DNA of 64,000 nucleotides, from assembly GCF_009676705.1 (NCBI RefSeq), contig NZ_CP046046.1, positions 496,001 through 560,000 on the forward strand. The letters are read 5' to 3'. This document shows, in pieces, positions 62,131 to 64,000 of the stretch. This DNA is from Spiribacter sp. 2438 (GTDB lineage: Bacteria > Pseudomonadota > Gammaproteobacteria > Nitrococcales > Nitrococcaceae). Positions within the stretch are counted from its first letter, which is position 1; every line of letters begins with the position of its first letter. Both the position numbers and the translations under genes were made by a program. The notes beneath the pieces are model-generated. The model saw nothing but the letters and a program-made list of their open reading frames with translations. It made no database searches and was not told the DNA's origin.

Positions 62131-64000
62131 ATGCTGCTAGCCATTCGGGACCGCGTTCGCGGTTGGGTTGCCTATCTGGTGGTCGGGCTTCTGGCCGTCC
62201 CCTTTGCGCTTTTCGGTCTTTATAACTACCTGGGCGACGGCACCGGAGACCGGGTCGTGGCAACGGTGGAAGGGGAGGAAATCACCCGGGGCACTCTGGA
62301 TGAGCGCTACCGAAGCCGGCAGGCGGAACTCCGGCGAATGCTGGGTGATCAGTTCGACCTCACCGCCATCGATGGTCCGCAGCTGCGGCGCCAGGTGCTT
62401 AACGAGCTCATCGACCGTGAGCTGCTGCTCAACTATGCCCGTGACGAGCAGTTGCAGGTGAGCGACGCAGACATAGCCCGCTACATTCGCCAGCAGGAGT
62501 TCTTCCAGGCCGACGGCGAGTTTTCGGTGGAGCGCTATCGCGCCTTGCTGGCCCGCAATAATCTGACGCCGGAGCGCTATGAGGCACAGGTCCGCCAGGA
62601 TCTGGCCACGCAGCTGGTGCAGGGCGCCCTGGAAGGAACCGTCTTCGCCAGTGACCGCGAGCTGGATCGGTTGCTGGCCCTCCAGGATCAGCGCCGTGAG
62701 ATCGCCTGGACGCAGCTCCCGGCAACCGCGTTTGCCGATGAAGTGCCGCTTGATCAGGCCAGCATCGAAAACTGGTTTTCGGAGAATAGTGAGCCGTTCC
62801 GTCAGCAGGCCCGGGTGCGCGTGGAGTACGTCCGGCTGGATGCCAAGGCACTGGCGGCGGACATTGATGTCAGCGATGAGGCCGTAAGAGCGCTCCACGA
62901 GGAGCGGATGCAGACTGGCGCCGATGACGGCGAGCGCTCGCTCCGTCACATCCTGGTGCAGGTGGCACCCGACGCTGACGATGTCGAGGTTGAACAGGCG
63001 CAGCAGGCAATCGCGGCGGCGCGAACCCGCATCGAAGAAGGCGAGGGCTTTGCCGAAGTGGCCGCAGAGGTTTCCGATGATCCCGGCTCGGCGCGCCAGG
63101 GCGGTGACCTGGGTGCCGTCAGCCGGGGCGATCTGGTGACGCCTTTCGCCGACGCGGCCTGGGATCTGGCGCCGGGGGAGCTGAGTGACCCGGTTCGCAC
63201 CGAGTTCGGCTGGCATCTTATTGAGGTGACCGAGGCGCCCGAGACCGCGGAGGTGGCGTTTGAAGAGGTCGCCGATGAGTTGCGCCGGGAGATTGCCGAG
63301 GAACGGGCTCGGCAGCGGGTGTTCGAGCGGGGTAATGAACTGGAGTTGGTGGCCTTTGAGAATCCGGACTCCCTGGAACCCGCCGCCCGTGCGGTGGGAC
63401 TGGAGGTCCGGGAAAGCGACTGGATTCCGCGCAGCGGCCGGGAGAGCGGTATTGGCAGTGAGTCCGCGGTGCTGTCCGCCGCCTTTAGCGAGGCCCTGCT
63501 CGAGCGTCGGGAAAACAGTGACCTCATCGAACTCGATGAAGATGCCTATGTGGTGCTACGGGTGGCGGACCATGAGCCCGCGCGCATCCCTGACTTTGCC
63601 GAAGTCGAGGATCAGGTGACGGAGGTTTATCGCGAGGAACGGGCCCTGGAGCTGGCGGAAGAAGCGGGGCGCTCGTTCATGGAGGGCCGGCAACCGTCCG
63701 AGGCCCTGGAGGCAGCCGCGGCGGTCGACGGCGCGGAGCAGCACCCGCCTCGTTGGGCAGGGCGAGATGACGCCGAGATCCCCCGCAGCGTGAGGCAGGC
63801 GGCCTTCCGGCTCTATCTGGCGGAGGGCGAGCCGGCGGTGGCCGGGCTGGCGTCACTGGGCGATGGCTATGCCATCGTCGCGGTCAGCGGGGTTGAAGAC
63901 GGTGACCCCGACGCCGTTGATGCGGCGGAGCGCGAGCAGCTTCGCAACAGCCTCAACCGGGTGGATGGAGACGTGGCCATTGATGCGCTCATCCACGAGC
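62131..64000 (+). CDS. ppiD: PpiD-type periplasmic folding protein (partial, 3' end outside)
   Basis: The first 623 residues are present, open to the window edge. N-terminal inner-membrane anchor (about residues 11-31, WVAYLVVGLLAVPFALFGLY), SurA-like N domain (VEGEEITRGTLDERY, LINELIDRELLL-like), and a parvulin domain near residue 270 (SLRHILVQVAP.. GGDLGAVSRGD.. FGWHLIEVTE). It helps fold outer-membrane proteins leaving the Sec translocon. It starts after a strong terminator, yet has no clear promoter in the 14-nt gap; one may lie upstream of it. Confidence 0.94.
   Translation, partial: MLLAIRDRVRGWVAYLVVGLLAVPFALFGLYNYLGDGTGDRVVATVEGEEITRGTLDERYRSRQAELRRMLGDQFDLTAIDGPQLRRQVLNELIDRELLLNYARDEQLQVSDADIARYIRQQEFFQADGEFSVERYRALLARNNLTPERYEAQVRQDLATQLVQGALEGTVFASDRELDRLLALQDQRREIAWTQLPATAFADEVPLDQASIENWFSENSEPFRQQARVRVEYVRLDAKALAADIDVSDEAVRALHEERMQTGADDGERSLRHILVQVAPDADDVEVEQAQQAIAAARTRIEEGEGFAEVAAEVSDDPGSARQGGDLGAVSRGDLVTPFADAAWDLAPGELSDPVRTEFGWHLIEVTEAPETAEVAFEEVADELRREIAEERARQRVFERGNELELVAFENPDSLEPAARAVGLEVRESDWIPRSGRESGIGSESAVLSAAFSEALLERRENSDLIELDEDAYVVLRVADHEPARIPDFAEVEDQVTEVYREERALELAEEAGRSFMEGRQPSEALEAAAAVDGAEQHPPRWAGRDDAEIPRSVRQAAFRLYLAEGEPAVAGLASLGDGYAIVAVSGVEDGDPDAVDAAEREQLRNSLNRVDGDVAIDALIHE

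Overview
The window is about 64 kb of dense, GC-rich (roughly 64% by eye) bacterial chromosome with about 63 protein genes, nine tRNA genes, no insertion sequence, no CRISPR array and no prophage. Gene content and order (hda|DUF2069-wrbA; amiC-mutL-miaA-hfq-hflXKC-hisZ-purA; rnr-rlmB-rpsF-priB-rpsR-rplI-dnaB-alr-radA; tig-clpP-clpX-lon-hupB-ppiD) are those of a gammaproteobacterium. The strong overlap of genes, GC content and slightly acidic proteins would fit an Ectothiorhodospiraceae/Halorhodospira-Spiribacter-like halophile, but that genus-level guess is inference only.

Region 1-18 kb: the last 23 codons of hda; wrbA and a DUF2069 gene on the minus strand; acylphosphatase; two overlapping small c-type cytochromes; an epimerase-like protein; trmH; proS (minus); the ilvH-ilvC-pssA-leuA branched-chain/phospholipid cluster; a family 4 uracil-DNA glycosylase with rimI; two envelope proteins of unknown role; valS-holC (minus), and lptF-lptG divergent from them.

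Region 18-37 kb: RDD protein and tRNA-Glu (minus); pcnB-folK-dNK-panB-panC-pgi; queG (minus); nnr-tsaE-amiC-mutL-miaA-hfq-hflX-hflK-hflC-DUF2065-hisZ-purA.

Region 38-52 kb: a bactofilin - M23 endopeptidase - bactofilin shape module; tRNA-Leu(CAG); rnr-rlmB; the rpsF-priB-rpsR-DUF2232-rplI ribosomal operon; dnaB, which carries an in-frame 145-residue mini-intein without a homing endonuclease; alr-radA; folD (minus); tRNA-Arg; rhlE (minus).

Region 52-64 kb: tRNA-Pro-His-Lys operon, a P-type cation ATPase, tRNA-Leu(TAG)-tig-clpP-clpX-lon-hupB-tRNA-Val-tRNA-Asp, an excellent intrinsic terminator, and ppiD running off the end. This last block is the cell's folding and proteolysis set.

The most notable observations are the DnaB mini-intein (with an insertion point two residues away from the classic cyanobacterial DnaB site), the double-bactofilin/M23 module, hflX with no canonical start codon where the protein should begin, the fact that all seven convergent gene pairs overlap at their 3' ends (four of them by a shared YTAG), and several tRNA-mRNA junctions of under 20 nt. 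No gene-free stretch longer than about 300 bases exists in the window.
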